A DNA stretch of 64,000 nt from Flavobacteriales bacterium (GTDB lineage Bacteria; Bacteroidota; Bacteroidia; Flavobacteriales_F; PHOS-HE28). Location: positions 1,993,964-2,057,963 of the forward strand of contig JAHCIA010000001.1 in assembly GCA_026129465.1 (NCBI GenBank), written 5' to 3'. A model generated the notes under the pieces. The model did no database searches, was not told where the DNA came from, and was given only the letters and a program-made list of their open reading frames with translations. This document shows positions 20,939-31,217 of this stretch, one piece after another. Position numbers and translations under genes: made by a program. Every line of letters starts with the position of its first letter. Positions within the stretch are counted from its first letter, which is position 1.

Positions 20939-21723
20939 AACACATCAGGACGATCATCGTGGATGATGAACCCGCCGCTCGGGCGCGTGTCGCACGATTG
21001 CTGGAACAGGAACCCGCCATCGACCTGCTGGGCGAATGCGGCAGCGGACCCGAAGCCCTGGAACGCGTGCGCGACCGGCGGCCCGACCTGCTCTTCCTGG
21101 ATGTGCAGATGCCCGGCATGAACGGCTTCGAAGTGATGGAGCACCTGCACCGCGAGAACGGTGGCACCCCGGTCCCCTTCGTGGTCTTCATCACCGCGCA
21201 CGACCAGTACGCCCTGAAGGCCTTCGATGTGAACGCCGTGGACTACCTGCTGAAACCCTTCGATGACGACCGCCTTTTCGCTTCAGTGGAGAAGGCGAAG
21301 CGTTTCATCGAGATGCGGCAGAGCACGAAGCTCACCGGCAAATTGATGGACCTGGTACGCGAACACATGCATGCCAACCACGAGTTCACCGAGCGTTTCA
21401 TCATCCGCGAGAAAGGCCGCGAGTACACCGTGCGCACGGATGACATCGTCTACCTGAAGGCCGAGGGCAATTACCTGAGCCTCCAGTTGAAGGACCGGCA
21501 CTTCCTGCACCGCATGACGATGAACGCCGTGGAGACCGACCTGGACCCGGCGCGCTTCCTGCGCATCCACCGCAGCTACATCGTGAACCTGGCCCATGTG
21601 CGCAACACGCGCTACAGCGGCAACAACGAATTCCTCTTCAGCATGGCCAACAACGAACGCATCGTGAGCGGCCGCAGCTACAAGGAGAAGATCGCCGAGG
21701 TGCTGGCGGAGCAGGTGGTGTGA
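20935..21723 (+). CDS. LytTR-family response regulator
   Basis: The 262-residue protein has a receiver domain (residues 5-125), with the acidic pocket in IIVDDEPAARARV, phospho-Asp in LLFLDVQMPG and Lys in VDYLLKPF. A LytTR DNA-binding domain (residues 160-260) contains YLKAEGNYLSLQLKDRHFL and RFLRIHRSYIVNLAHV. It partners the kinase upstream through an ATGA overlap. Its stop lies only six bases before a palindromic repeat that borders the S23/IVP gene. Confidence 0.93.
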   Translation: MKHIRTIIVDDEPAARARVARLLEQEPAIDLLGECGSGPEALERVRDRRPDLLFLDVQMPGMNGFEVMEHLHRENGGTPVPFVVFITAHDQYALKAFDVNAVDYLLKPFDDDRLFASVEKAKRFIEMRQSTKLTGKLMDLVREHMHANHEFTERFIIREKGREYTVRTDDIVYLKAEGNYLSLQLKDRHFLHRMTMNAVETDLDPARFLRIHRSYIVNLAHVRNTRYSGNNEFLFSMANNERIVSGRSYKEKIAEVLAEQVV

Positions 21724-21728
21724 ATGCG

Positions 21729-21795
21729 ATGCTGGCTACTGGCTGCTGGCCAAGTTCTCCCAAGTCTGGCAGCCGCAGCCAATAGCCAGCAGCGA
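21729..21795. repeat. Palindromic heptamer repeat 3' of the S23 gene
   Basis: The left arm ATGCTGGCTACTGGCTGCTG and on (21729-21751) pairs imperfectly with the right arm around GCAGCCAATAGCCAGCAGCG (to 21795) across a short loop of about 14 bases. Unit: CTGGCTA or CTGGCTG, 7 bases. It lies six bases after the stop of the LytTR gene and ends six bases before the S23 stop codon. Confidence 0.75.
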
Positions 21796-21800
21796 TCAAC

Positions 21801-22157
21801 CTATGCATTGAGTACGCCCATGAAGGCACCCATCTTCTTCTGAACGGTCACGACCTTCTCCAGAAATTTGTTCACTACGGCTTCATCAACATACTTGCGA
21901 CGCTGAAGGATCAGCATGCGTGTCTGTAGTTCGAAGGCCGATCCCAAGGCATATTCGAAATAGCGGAATTTCTCCTTTTCGCTTCGTCGTGAGCTTCCCT
22001 CGGCAATGTTGGATGCTATCGAACATGCAGCGTCGTCTGCTTGGTCCCGGATCTTGAACCCGGCTTTCGTATTTGGGATGGTTTCAAGGATATCCGTCAC
22101 TTCAACGGCAATGTCCATTCCCAGCTGCCACATCTCCAGTTTGGTGAAGTCTCTCAT
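21801..22157 (-). CDS. Four-helix-bundle protein, S23/IVP (Avd-like) family
   Basis: The 118-residue protein starts RDFTKLEMWQLGMDIAVEV and contains the family-typical SIASNIAEGSSRRSEKEKFR and YFEYALGSAFELQTRMLIL. Homologues are encoded by intervening sequences in 23S rRNA genes of spirochaetes and others, and Avd proteins of diversity-generating retroelements share the fold. Freestanding copies are frequent in Bacteroidota and have no agreed function; RNA or nucleic acid binding is the usual guess. Upstream codons translate the repeat arm, so I chose the internal ATG. GC content is below that of the neighbours. Confidence 0.88.
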   Translation of the reverse strand: MRDFTKLEMWQLGMDIAVEVTDILETIPNTKAGFKIRDQADDAACSIASNIAEGSSRRSEKEKFRYFEYALGSAFELQTRMLILQRRKYVDEAVVNKFLEKVVTVQKKMGAFMGVLNA

Positions 22158-22179
22158 AGTGGTCCGGTTTTTCCGAAGG

Positions 22180-22283
22180 TAGCTGCTGGCCATTGGCTGC
22201 TGGCTATTCGCCTTTAGCTGCTGGCTACTGGCCCCCTCAAGACCCACATGGCGGGATCGGCCAGTAGCCAGAGGCCAGCAGCG
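22180..22283. repeat. Palindromic heptamer repeat 5' of the S23 gene
   Basis: The left arm 22180-22233 includes AGCTGCTGGCCATTGGCTGC, TGGCTATT and a second AGCTGCTGGCTACTGGCC run. The right arm 22259-22283 is GGCCAGTAGCCAGAGGCCAG plus CAGCG. A 25-base unrelated spacer separates them. It begins 22 bases upstream of the S23 ATG and stops 13 bases before the PIG-L promoter element. Confidence 0.75.
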
Positions 22284-22296
22284 CACTCCCGCATTC

Positions 22297-22304
22297 TACC
22301 TTCG
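22297..22304 (+). promoter_or_regulatory. -7-like element TACCTTCG just before the PIG-L gene
   Basis: TACCTTCG ends four bases before the ATG at 22309. At the usual spacing the transcript would start within a base or two of the start codon. Confidence 0.45.
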
Positions 22305-22308
22305 GCAC

Positions 22309-24849
22309 ATGCACTACGCCTTTTCTCGCGCACGACTTACCATCGTCGCACTCCTTGGCTTCACGCAAAGCGTATTCCCGCAACGCCCTCCCGCCCAGCC
22401 CCACGCCGCGGAGATCCTGCACCGCATGCAGAAGCTCAACGTGCTGGGCAGCGTGCTCTACATCGTGGCGCATCCCGACGACGAGAACACCCGCCTGATC
22501 GCCTGGCTGGCCAACGGCAAGAAGGTGCGCACCGGCAACCTCAGCCTCACGCGTGGCGATGGCGGACAGAACCTCATCGGACCCGAGTTGGGTGATGCGC
22601 TGGGCATCATCCGCACGCAGGAGCTGATGGAAGCGCGCCGCATCGACGGCGGGGAACAATTCTTCACCCGCGCGGTGGACTTTGGGTATAGCAAGACCGC
22701 TGCGGAAAGCTTTGATAAATGGGGCAAGCAGGAGGTGCTGAGCGATGTGGTGCGCGTGATCCGGATGTTCCGGCCCGATGTGATCATCACCCGCTTCGCG
22801 CCCGACCGCAGCGCGGGCCACGGCCACCACGAGGCCAGCGCCATCCTCGCCGAGGAGGCCTTCGACCTGGCCGGTGATCCCAAGGCGTTTCCTGAGCAAC
22901 TGGAACAAGGCCTCGAACCATGGCAGCCGCGCCGCCTCTTCTTCAACGGCAGCACTTGGTGGAAGAAGGACCTGGCCGACATCGCGAAGAGCGACCCCGA
23001 CTGGTTCAGCGTGGACGTGGGCGGCTACGACCCGCTGCTGGGCCTGAGCTACACGGAGATCGCCGGACGCAGCCGCAGCATGCACAAGAGCCAGGGCTTT
23101 GGCGCGGCGGAAACGCGGGGGGAATCGTTGGAGTATCTCAAGCTGATAAAAGGTGACAGGCCGAAGACGAAGGACATCTTCGAGGGGATCGACATGACGT
23201 GGGGGCGGGTGGGGCGACCCGAGATAGCGCGTTCGATCACGGAGATGATGTCGGCCTTCGATCTCAAGGATCCATCGAAGAGCATCGCTGCGTTGGAGCG
23301 GATCAGGCAAGCGGTCGATCGACCCAAGAACTCCAAACTCGAACGCAAGGTCTCATTGCAGTTGGAGGAACTCTTGAGGGTCTGCTCCGGCATGGTGGTG
23401 GAATCCCTTCTTCCGTCGGGAACCATCGCAGGCGGTGATGCCACCACCTACGACCTCCAGGCGGTGGATCGTGGGGGGCTCGGTTACGAGGTACGGAATA
23501 TCGTCGTTGGCTTCCGGGAACCGGATCGCCAGCCGGTCACCGTTCCGCCATGGGGGAAAGTGGAGCGGAAGATGTCAGACCCACGAACGCTTGATGTGCC
23601 AGACATGCCCTACTGGCTTGACCTGTCGCACGGCGACCTTCATGTTCCAACCGATGCCGCCTACATCGGAATGCCGATCCTGCCAGGCAATTTGTACGGA
23701 CAAATGGATATCGTGATCCCTGGCGCAGCTCCCATCCGCAGCGGACTTTCCCCCATGCACAAATGGGTCGACCGCGTGGCCGGTGAGCGCATCCGCCCGG
23801 TGTACGTCACGCCCGTGGCTTCGGTGATCCCGAAGAGCGATGTGCTCATCGCCACTGGCGGCACGCAGAGCATCACCGTGGAGGTGGAGGCGCTCACCGA
23901 CAGCCTCACCGGTCAGTTGAACGTGACGCTGCCCGAAGGCTGGGGCACCACCAAGGACCTGAAGCTGGTACACATCGCCAAGCGCAACGAGCGGCAGGGC
24001 TTCACCTTTCAGTTGATGCCATCAGCCAACGCGAAAGGTGGTCCGGTGAAGTTCGAGTTCAGCGGGCCGAAGGGGAAGGCCGATCGCACGCTGCACGAGA
24101 TCGACTACCCGCATATCATGCCCCAGGTGTACTACACGCCCGCCGAGGTGAAGCTGGTGCCGCTGGATGTGAAGTCCACCGCCAAACGCGTGGGCTACGT
24201 GAAGGGCGCGGGCGATGAAGTGCCGCAGGCCATGGAGCAACTGGGTGTGGTGGTGGAGTTCATCGAACCCGCTTCAGCCAAGCTGGAGGAGCTGAAGAAG
24301 TACGACGCCATCGTCACCGGCATCCGCGCCTACAACGCCACCAAGGGCATGAAGGAGCTGCACCCGCTGCTGCTGCGCTACGTGGAGGAGGGCGGCACGC
24401 TCATCGTGCAGTACAACACCACGCCGCGCTTCTTCTCCGGCGCCAGCGATTTCCAGATCGATCCCGCCACGCTGGGGCCGCATCCCTTCACCATCGGTCG
24501 CGGACGTGTCACCGTGGAGGAAGCGCCGCCCACCTTCCTCGATCCCAAGCACGCATTGCTCAATACACCGAACACCATCACCGCCGCTGACTTCGAAGGC
24601 TGGGTGCAGGAACGCGGCCTCTACTTCGCCACCGACTTCGGCACCCACTACACGCCCCTGATCGCATGGAACGACCCCGGCGAAGAACCGCTGAACGGCG
24701 CGCTGATCGTGGCGGACCATGGCAAGGGACGGTTCATCTATACGGGGATCAGCTTCTTCCGGCAGTTGCCGGCGGGGGTGCCGGGAGCGTATCGGCTGTT
24801 CGCGAATCTGATATCGCCAAGGGCGGCGGCTGGGGAAGGCAACAAGTGA
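22309..24849 (+). CDS. Secreted PIG-L family deacetylase
   Basis: The 846-residue protein has a signal peptide (to about residue 25) and an N-terminal PIG-L/LmbE domain with the zinc motif [20 protein letters not shown] and [11 protein letters not shown]. The remaining 500 residues hold strand-rich modules, ending in a ThuA-like or glutamine-amidotransferase-like part ([31 protein letters not shown]). Family members remove acetyl groups from N-acetylglucosamine-containing compounds; the substrate here is unknown. Codon choice in the middle (about 23120-23770) looks different from the ends, with more ATA, GGG and CGG codons. Confidence 0.88.
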   Translation: MHYAFSRARLTIVALLGFTQSVFPQRPPAQPHAAEILHRMQKLNVLGSVLYIVAHPDDENTRLIAWLANGKKVRTGNLSLTRGDGGQNLIGPELGDALGIIRTQELMEARRIDGGEQFFTRAVDFGYSKTAAESFDKWGKQEVLSDVVRVIRMFRPDVIITRFAPDRSAGHGHHEASAILAEEAFDLAGDPKAFPEQLEQGLEPWQPRRLFFNGSTWWKKDLADIAKSDPDWFSVDVGGYDPLLGLSYTEIAGRSRSMHKSQGFGAAETRGESLEYLKLIKGDRPKTKDIFEGIDMTWGRVGRPEIARSITEMMSAFDLKDPSKSIAALERIRQAVDRPKNSKLERKVSLQLEELLRVCSGMVVESLLPSGTIAGGDATTYDLQAVDRGGLGYEVRNIVVGFREPDRQPVTVPPWGKVERKMSDPRTLDVPDMPYWLDLSHGDLHVPTDAAYIGMPILPGNLYGQMDIVIPGAAPIRSGLSPMHKWVDRVAGERIRPVYVTPVASVIPKSDVLIATGGTQSITVEVEALTDSLTGQLNVTLPEGWGTTKDLKLVHIAKRNERQGFTFQLMPSANAKGGPVKFEFSGPKGKADRTLHEIDYPHIMPQVYYTPAEVKLVPLDVKSTAKRVGYVKGAGDEVPQAMEQLGVVVEFIEPASAKLEELKKYDAIVTGIRAYNATKGMKELHPLLLRYVEEGGTLIVQYNTTPRFFSGASDFQIDPATLGPHPFTIGRGRVTVEEAPPTFLDPKHALLNTPNTITAADFEGWVQERGLYFATDFGTHYTPLIAWNDPGEEPLNGALIVADHGKGRFIYTGISFFRQLPAGVPGAYRLFANLISPRAAAGEGNK

Positions 24850-24925
24850 CCATGTGGCCACCCGGCCTGACGAACCATCTGGTCAGCAGCGCGTTCTTCC
24901 GAACCACTGTCCCATCCCATCCTCC

Positions 24926-24933
24926 TACCTTTG
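24926..24933 (+). promoter_or_regulatory. -7-like element TACCTTTG before ahcY
   Basis: TACCTTTG is an exact TAnnTTTG match ending seven bases before the ATG at 24941, giving a leader of about three bases. It lies in the gap after the PIG-L gene. Confidence 0.5.
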
Positions 24934-24940
24934 CGACCCG

Positions 24941-26266
<1,326 letters not shown>

Positions 26267-26318
26267 GGAAGATGAGAGGTTGGAGGATGAGGGGTTGATG
26301 ACCGGTTCATGAGATAGG

Positions 26319-26344
26319 AAGGGGTCGGCTAACGCCGACCCCTT
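26319..26344. terminator. Hairpin terminator after ahcY
   Basis: AAGGGGTCGGC pairs perfectly over 11 bases with GCCGACCCCTT around a TAAC loop, followed by CGCTTTTC. It lies 53 bases after the ahcY stop and also serves the convergent lipoprotein gene. Confidence 0.8.
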
Positions 26345-26406
26345 CGCTTTTCAGCGGGGGTGCTTCACCCTTCAAACCAGCGCAGGGGCCCGAACGCGTC
26401 CCAGCC

Positions 26407-26835
26407 TCAGTTGTAGATCCTCAGGATCGTGCCGTTGAAGGCCGTGTTGTAGGGCTGCAGCGGCAGGGCGGACGGCCCTTGGGTGACGCTGCCATCCATG
26501 ATCAAGTAGGCCGATCCGCAGCAGAGCGTATCGCGCGCGATCACCTCGCTGTCATCCACATACACCCGGCAATAGTCCTGGGGCTGATAGGGGCAATGCC
26601 GGTCCATGGCCATGAACTCCGCCATGGACTTGCGGTAGACGATGATCCCCATGGATCCACCGGTGAGATAGAGCCAGCCTCCCGGCACGGACAGGTCCGC
26701 ATAGGCCGGGTTGTTCACGTTGATGGTGATGTCCACCGGCGTCAAGGGCACGCCACCTGGACGGTCCTTGCGGCACGCGCCCAGCACCGTGGCCAAGGAC
26801 AAAAAGGCGATCAGGATATGAGCGATGCGGCGCAT
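26407..26835 (-). CDS. Lipoprotein with degenerate Rieske-like domain
   Basis: The 142-residue protein has a lipobox (LGAC, residues 18-21) and then a Rieske-like fold: strand-rich start, MAMDRHCPY at the first ligand loop, DTLCCGSAYLIMDGS at the second, and GPSALPLQPYN at the end. In canonical Rieske proteins the loops carry C-x-H and C-x2-H. Here both histidine positions appear to be replaced, so a 2Fe-2S cluster is unlikely unless bound in another way. The role is unknown. It is convergent with ahcY and divergent from the small basic protein. Confidence 0.75.
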   Translation of the reverse strand: MRRIAHILIAFLSLATVLGACRKDRPGGVPLTPVDITINVNNPAYADLSVPGGWLYLTGGSMGIIVYRKSMAEFMAMDRHCPYQPQDYCRVYVDDSEVIARDTLCCGSAYLIMDGSVTQGPSALPLQPYNTAFNGTILRIYN

Positions 26836-26914
26836 GTCAATGGTCCATCCCTGGGGTTCGACAATCAAAGGTAGACATGCCAGGAACGGTGATGCGGGCG
26901 TTATCCTTGCATCC

Positions 26915-27214
26915 ATGTTGCGCCAGTTGATGCGGATGATCCTGGTGGCCACCCTGTGGTGCGCCCTTCCACCGGTGGCGGTGGCGCAGGACGGCATCAG
27001 CAAGAAACAGTTCGAGAAGAACCAGGCCAAGAAGAAGAAGGAGGACGCCAAAGCCCGCAAGACGAAGGAGAAGGAGGACCGCAAGCACCACCTCTCCATC
27101 CAGGACAAGGAGTCGCGCAAGCGCATCAAGCGGAACTTGAAGCATTCCGACAAGGGCAAGCCCGGCGCGCCGCGCGACCGCTTCCCGCCGGCACTGTTCA
27201 AGCGGAAAAGGTAG
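26915..27214 (+). CDS. Small secreted basic protein
   Basis: The 99-residue protein has a signal peptide (LRQLMRMILVATLWCALPPV, cleavage near AVAQ) followed by a strongly basic, lysine-rich body (NQAKKKKEDAKARKTKEKED, then RIKRNLKHSDKGKPG). Such composition resembles nucleic-acid- or polyanion-binding peptides, but no family is recognised. The start was taken at the ATG after a TATCCTTG element. Its charge is compatible with a cell-surface or periplasmic role. Confidence 0.6.
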   Translation: MLRQLMRMILVATLWCALPPVAVAQDGISKKQFEKNQAKKKKEDAKARKTKEKEDRKHHLSIQDKESRKRIKRNLKHSDKGKPGAPRDRFPPALFKRKR

Positions 27215-27392
27215 CCCAGACCTGTATAGGTATGCCATGATCTTGGCGCGGACCACCTCCGCCATGGATCGCCCATGCGGATATCTTTCCCGCCGATGAT
27301 GGGAAGCCCATGCGCGCACACCCTTCCGACACGGTCGCAGCATACGCCGAAACCCTTACGGGGACAAGCATTTCCCGCGTATCAAGGAAAAT

Positions 27393-27421
27393 TTTGCCGA
27401 TCCGGGATCTTCCTATATTTA
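27393..27421 (+). promoter_or_regulatory. Promoter of the TonB receptor operon (TTTG-17-TATATTTA)
   Basis: TTTG at 27393-27396 is followed after 17 bases by TATATTTA at 27414-27421. This is the clearest two-part Bacteroidota promoter in the window, in a locally AT-rich patch. The leader to the ATG at 27468 would be about 43 bases. Confidence 0.65.
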
Positions 27422-27467
27422 CGCCCCCTCGTTGCGCAGTACCGCTGAACGATAAACCTTTCCGTTG

Positions 27468-30400
27468 ATGGTGAGAAGGCTATTCTCCACAGTCGCCCTG
27501 TTCCCTTTGGTGATGGCACTGCATGCCCAACAAGGCACCGGCAGTCTACGGGGCAAGATCACCGATAACAAATCCGGCGAACCCCTGCCGTTCGTGAACG
27601 TCGTGCTGGAGCGCGGCGGCCAGCAGGTGACGGGGGCGGCCTCGGACTTCAACGGTGCTTACGACATCAAGCCGATCGACCCCGGCACCTATGATGTGGT
27701 GGTGACCTACGTGGGTTACCAGCCCTACAAGCAGGTGGGCGTGGTGGTGAGCGCCAACCGCATCACCTTCCTGGACCTGAAGCTCACCCAGGGTATCGAG
27801 CTGAAGGAATTCGAGGTGGTGCAATACACCGTGCCCCTGATCGACCGCGACGGCGGGGCCAGCGGTGGCACGGTGACCCGTGAGGACATCGCCAAGATGC
27901 CCGGCCGTTCGGCGGCCTCCATCGCCACCACGGTGGCGGGCACCAGCGATGCCGGCACGGGCGGGGGCATCAGCATCCGCGGCGCGCGCGCCGAGAACAC
28001 CTATTACTATATAGATGGTGTGAAGGTGCCCGCAGGCGCCGGCACCGGTCTGCCCAAGAGCGCCATTGAGGAGGTGCAGGTGATCACCGGCGGGGTGCCC
28101 GCCAACTATGGCGACGTGACCGGTGGTCTGATCAACATCACCACTCGTGGCCCAAGCCGGAACTTCTTCGGTGGGGTGGAATACCTTACTTCCGGTTACA
28201 AGTTCGGAGAAGACATCACCACCGTGTACGGCCTGGACAAATACGGCTTCAATCAATTGGAGGCCAGCCTCTCGGGCCCGCTGCTGTTCAAGAAGGACAG
28301 CATCGGCAACAAGACCAAACCCCTGATCGGCTTCTTCCTCTCGGGCCAGTACAGCAACATCGTGGATGGCCGTCCGCTCTACACGGGTGACGTGCGCGTA
28401 AGGCCCGAAGTGCGCGACTTCCTGCTGGAGAACCCTGTGCGCCTATTCCAGAGCGGCGTGAATGATTACACCCTGGTCTATGGCAGCGAGTATCTGCGCA
28501 CCAGTGATACCGAAATGCTGAAGACCCGCCAGAACGCCGGCGAGATCTACTACCTGGGCTCCGGCAAGATCGACATCACCACCACCCCCACCATCAACCT
28601 GAGCGTGGGTGGTTCGGTGGACTACAGCAACCGCCAGATCTTCAACCGCCGCAACTCCCTGCTGAACGCGGACAACAACACCCGCATCAAGGAGAGCACC
28701 TGGCGCACCTTCGTGCGCTTCACCCAGCGCTTCCAGAACCGCACCGATGAGGAGGAGAAGCGCGCCACGATCAAGAACGCCTACTACTCCCTGCAACTGG
28801 ACTACTCGCGGTACCAGAACAACGTGGAGGACTTCGTCCATGGCGACCGCTTCTTCGACTATGGTTATGTAGGCAAGTTCATCACCCACAGGGCGCCGCA
28901 GTTCGAGTTCCGCAACGGACGATGGGACCAGATCGGTGAGCGCGACACCTTGGTGACCTTCACCCCTGGCACCCAGAACCCGGACCTGGCCGCGGTCAAC
29001 AACTTCTACTTCAACGCCTTCGCACCGGAGCAATTCCCCATACAGGAGCTCTTCGGCGCACCGGGCGGCAGCGACCCCAACTATGTGGGCTTCTACCAGA
29101 ACTTCCAGGAGACGGTGGCCCGTGGCGTGCTGTGGAACGGCATGCGCCCGGCTTCGCTGTACCAGCTCTGGAACAACATCGGCTTCATCGACGACCCCAA
29201 CGGTGCGCCCTTCCGCCGCCGCCAGAACGATCAGGTACGTTTCACGGCCATGGGCAGCGCCGACATCGGCCAGCATGCCGTAATGGTGGGGGTGGAATAC
29301 GAGCAACTGACCCAGCGCCGCTATGATCTGGCTCCGGTGGGCCTGTGGACGCGCGGTCGCCAGTTGGCCAACTTCCACATCGAGGAGTGGCAGGACACGG
29401 CCGTGACCAACATCGCGCTGCTGCCCCAGAGCCCCTTCCCCTTCTACTTCTATTCGCGGAACCGCGGCGACGACCAGCGCTACTTCGACCGCAGTCTGCG
29501 TGAAGCCCTGGGCCTGGACCCCAACGGCCTGGACTACATCGACATCGACGCCCTTGATCCCGGGGTCTTCAGCCTGGACATGTTCTCCCCGGACGAGCTG
29601 ATCAACGACGGCAACAACCTGGTGAGCTATGTGGGCTATGACCACCTGGGCAACCGCCTCACGGGCCGCCCAAGCTTCAACAGCTTCTTCGACGAGAAGG
29701 ACGTGAACGGCAACTTCACCCGTTTGCAGGCGCCCTTCCAGCCGATCTACATGGCCGGCTATGTGATGGACAAATTCGCCTTCGACGACATCATCTTCAA
29801 CGTGGGTGTGCGCGTGGACCGTTACGACGCGAACCAGAACGTGTTGAAGGACATGTACCTGTGGCAGGACGCCTACACCGCCGGATCGAGCGTGCCAGAC
29901 GTATCGATCTCCGAACAGCTGGCCAACCGCCCGGGCAACATCGGCAACGACTACGTGGTGTACGTGGACAACTACGAAAGTCCGAACGTCATCAAGGGTT
30001 ACCGTAATGGCGACATCTGGTACAGCGCCACGGGCGTGGAACTGGCCGATGGCACCAGCCTGCAGGAAGGCGGCTCCATCCGACCTTATCTGATCGAACG
30101 TGGCAACGCCGGCAGCCTCATCGGCAGCAACCTGAGCAAGGAAGCCTTCCGCGACTATGCGCCCGCGGTGAACGTGATGCCCCGCATCGCCTTCTCCTTC
30201 CCCATCAGCGATGAGGCCGTCTTCTTCGCCCACTACGATGTGCTGACCCAGCGCCCGAACGCCATCCAGAGCCGATTGGACCTGATCGGCTACGCCTACA
30301 TCGAGAACACAGGCGAGATCCTGACCAACCCGAACCTGCGTCCCACGAAGACCATCGATTATGAACTGGGTTTCCAGCAGGTACTGACCAAGAGTTCCTC

Positions 30401-31217
30401 GCTGAAGATCGCCGCCTTCTACCGCGAATTGCGTGACCAGATCCAGATCCGCAACGTGCTGAACGCCTGGCCGCGTGACTATCGCACCTACGACAACTTC
30501 GACTTCGGCACCGTCAAGGGCTTCAGCCTGGCCTACGACCTGCGCCGCACGGGCAACGTGTGGATGCGCCTGGGCTACACCCTGCAGTTCGCCGACGGCA
30601 CCGGTTCCGGCCCGAACACGGGCATCAACCTGATCAACTCCGGCCAGCCGAACCTGCGAACCATTTCGCCGCTCGACTTCGACCAGCGCCACCGCTTCCA
30701 AGCGACCGTCGATTTCCGCTACGGTGGTGGCAAGGACTACAACGGACCGATGCTGTTCGATACGCCCATCCTCCAGCGCACGGGCGTGAACTTCGTGAGC
30801 ATCCTGGGCAGCGGCACGCCGTACAGCCGCAGCAGCCAGGTGGTGAACGAGGGTGCCGGTTCGGGCAACTACCGTCTCGACGGATCGCTCAATGGCGCGC
30901 GCCTGCCCTGGCAGTTCGTCACCGACATGCAGATCGACCGCGACATCCCGTTGAAGTTCGGCGGTGAGGGCGACAAGGCCAAGAGCGCCAACCTGAACGT
31001 CTTCCTGCTGGTGACGAACCTGTTCAACACCCGCAACATCATCAACGTGTACCGCTTCACCGGCTCGCCCGACAACGACGGCTTCCTGGCCCTGCTGACG
31101 GACCGCAGCCAGGTGGACCCCGACGCCTTCCGCGATCTGTACACGCTTCGGATCGAGAACCCCTTCAATTTCGGCCTCCCACGCCAGATCCGCCTGGGTG
31201 TCCGATTCGACTTCTGA
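27468..31217 (+). CDS. TonB-dependent receptor, carboxypeptidase-regulatory-like
   Basis: The 1249-residue outer-membrane protein has a signal peptide, an N-terminal CarboxypepD_reg-like domain (GSLRGKITDNKSGEPLPFVN to VGYQPYKQVGV), a plug with SIRGARAENTYYYIDGV and VITGGVPANYGDVTGG, and a barrel ending in LPRQIRLGVRFDF. The terminal aromatic residue fits barrel insertion. The substrate is unknown; neither a SusD-like partner nor a siderophore gene is present. The stop overlaps the start of the next gene by one base. The downstream large secreted protein and PorV-like barrel suggest a function in surface assembly rather than simple uptake. Confidence 0.9.
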   Translation: MVRRLFSTVALFPLVMALHAQQGTGSLRGKITDNKSGEPLPFVNVVLERGGQQVTGAASDFNGAYDIKPIDPGTYDVVVTYVGYQPYKQVGVVVSANRITFLDLKLTQGIELKEFEVVQYTVPLIDRDGGASGGTVTREDIAKMPGRSAASIATTVAGTSDAGTGGGISIRGARAENTYYYIDGVKVPAGAGTGLPKSAIEEVQVITGGVPANYGDVTGGLINITTRGPSRNFFGGVEYLTSGYKFGEDITTVYGLDKYGFNQLEASLSGPLLFKKDSIGNKTKPLIGFFLSGQYSNIVDGRPLYTGDVRVRPEVRDFLLENPVRLFQSGVNDYTLVYGSEYLRTSDTEMLKTRQNAGEIYYLGSGKIDITTTPTINLSVGGSVDYSNRQIFNRRNSLLNADNNTRIKESTWRTFVRFTQRFQNRTDEEEKRATIKNAYYSLQLDYSRYQNNVEDFVHGDRFFDYGYVGKFITHRAPQFEFRNGRWDQIGERDTLVTFTPGTQNPDLAAVNNFYFNAFAPEQFPIQELFGAPGGSDPNYVGFYQNFQETVARGVLWNGMRPASLYQLWNNIGFIDDPNGAPFRRRQNDQVRFTAMGSADIGQHAVMVGVEYEQLTQRRYDLAPVGLWTRGRQLANFHIEEWQDTAVTNIALLPQSPFPFYFYSRNRGDDQRYFDRSLREALGLDPNGLDYIDIDALDPGVFSLDMFSPDELINDGNNLVSYVGYDHLGNRLTGRPSFNSFFDEKDVNGNFTRLQAPFQPIYMAGYVMDKFAFDDIIFNVGVRVDRYDANQNVLKDMYLWQDAYTAGSSVPDVSISEQLANRPGNIGNDYVVYVDNYESPNVIKGYRNGDIWYSATGVELADGTSLQEGGSIRPYLIERGNAGSLIGSNLSKEAFRDYAPAVNVMPRIAFSFPISDEAVFFAHYDVLTQRPNAIQSRLDLIGYAYIENTGEILTNPNLRPTKTIDYELGFQQVLTKSSSLKIAAFYRELRDQIQIRNVLNAWPRDYRTYDNFDFGTVKGFSLAYDLRRTGNVWMRLGYTLQFADGTGSGPNTGINLINSGQPNLRTISPLDFDQRHRFQATVDFRYGGGKDYNGPMLFDTPILQRTGVNFVSILGSGTPYSRSSQVVNEGAGSGNYRLDGSLNGARLPWQFVTDMQIDRDIPLKFGGEGDKAKSANLNVFLLVTNLFNTRNIINVYRFTGSPDNDGFLALLTDRSQVDPDAFRDLYTLRIENPFNFGLPRQIRLGVRFDF

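Larger units (their letters stand above)
21729..22283. mobile_element. Putative element: S23/IVP gene bracketed by heptamer-arm palindromes
   Basis: A lower-GC gene for a four-helix-bundle protein lies between two palindromes, each built from 7-base steps of TGGCTAC/TGGCTGC/TGGCTAT type. The unit fits neatly between the stop of the LytTR gene and the promoter of the PIG-L gene, leaving both intact. Two 60-base lines I counted inside the gene have 45% and 50% GC, well below the neighbours. That fits acquisition as a unit. No transposase is present, so mobility is an inference. Confidence 0.45.

Noticed and set aside
21801..22157. Possibility that the S23 gene marks a nearby 23S rRNA gene
   Set aside because: No rRNA sequence is present on either side; both neighbours are protein genes.
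26273..26312. Purine-rich near-repeat (GATGAGAGGTTGGAG then GATGAGGGGTTGATG) after ahcY
   Set aside because: The two units are only 15 bases apart and imperfect, there is no inverted partner, and the step is not seven bases, so it was not joined to the heptamer family.
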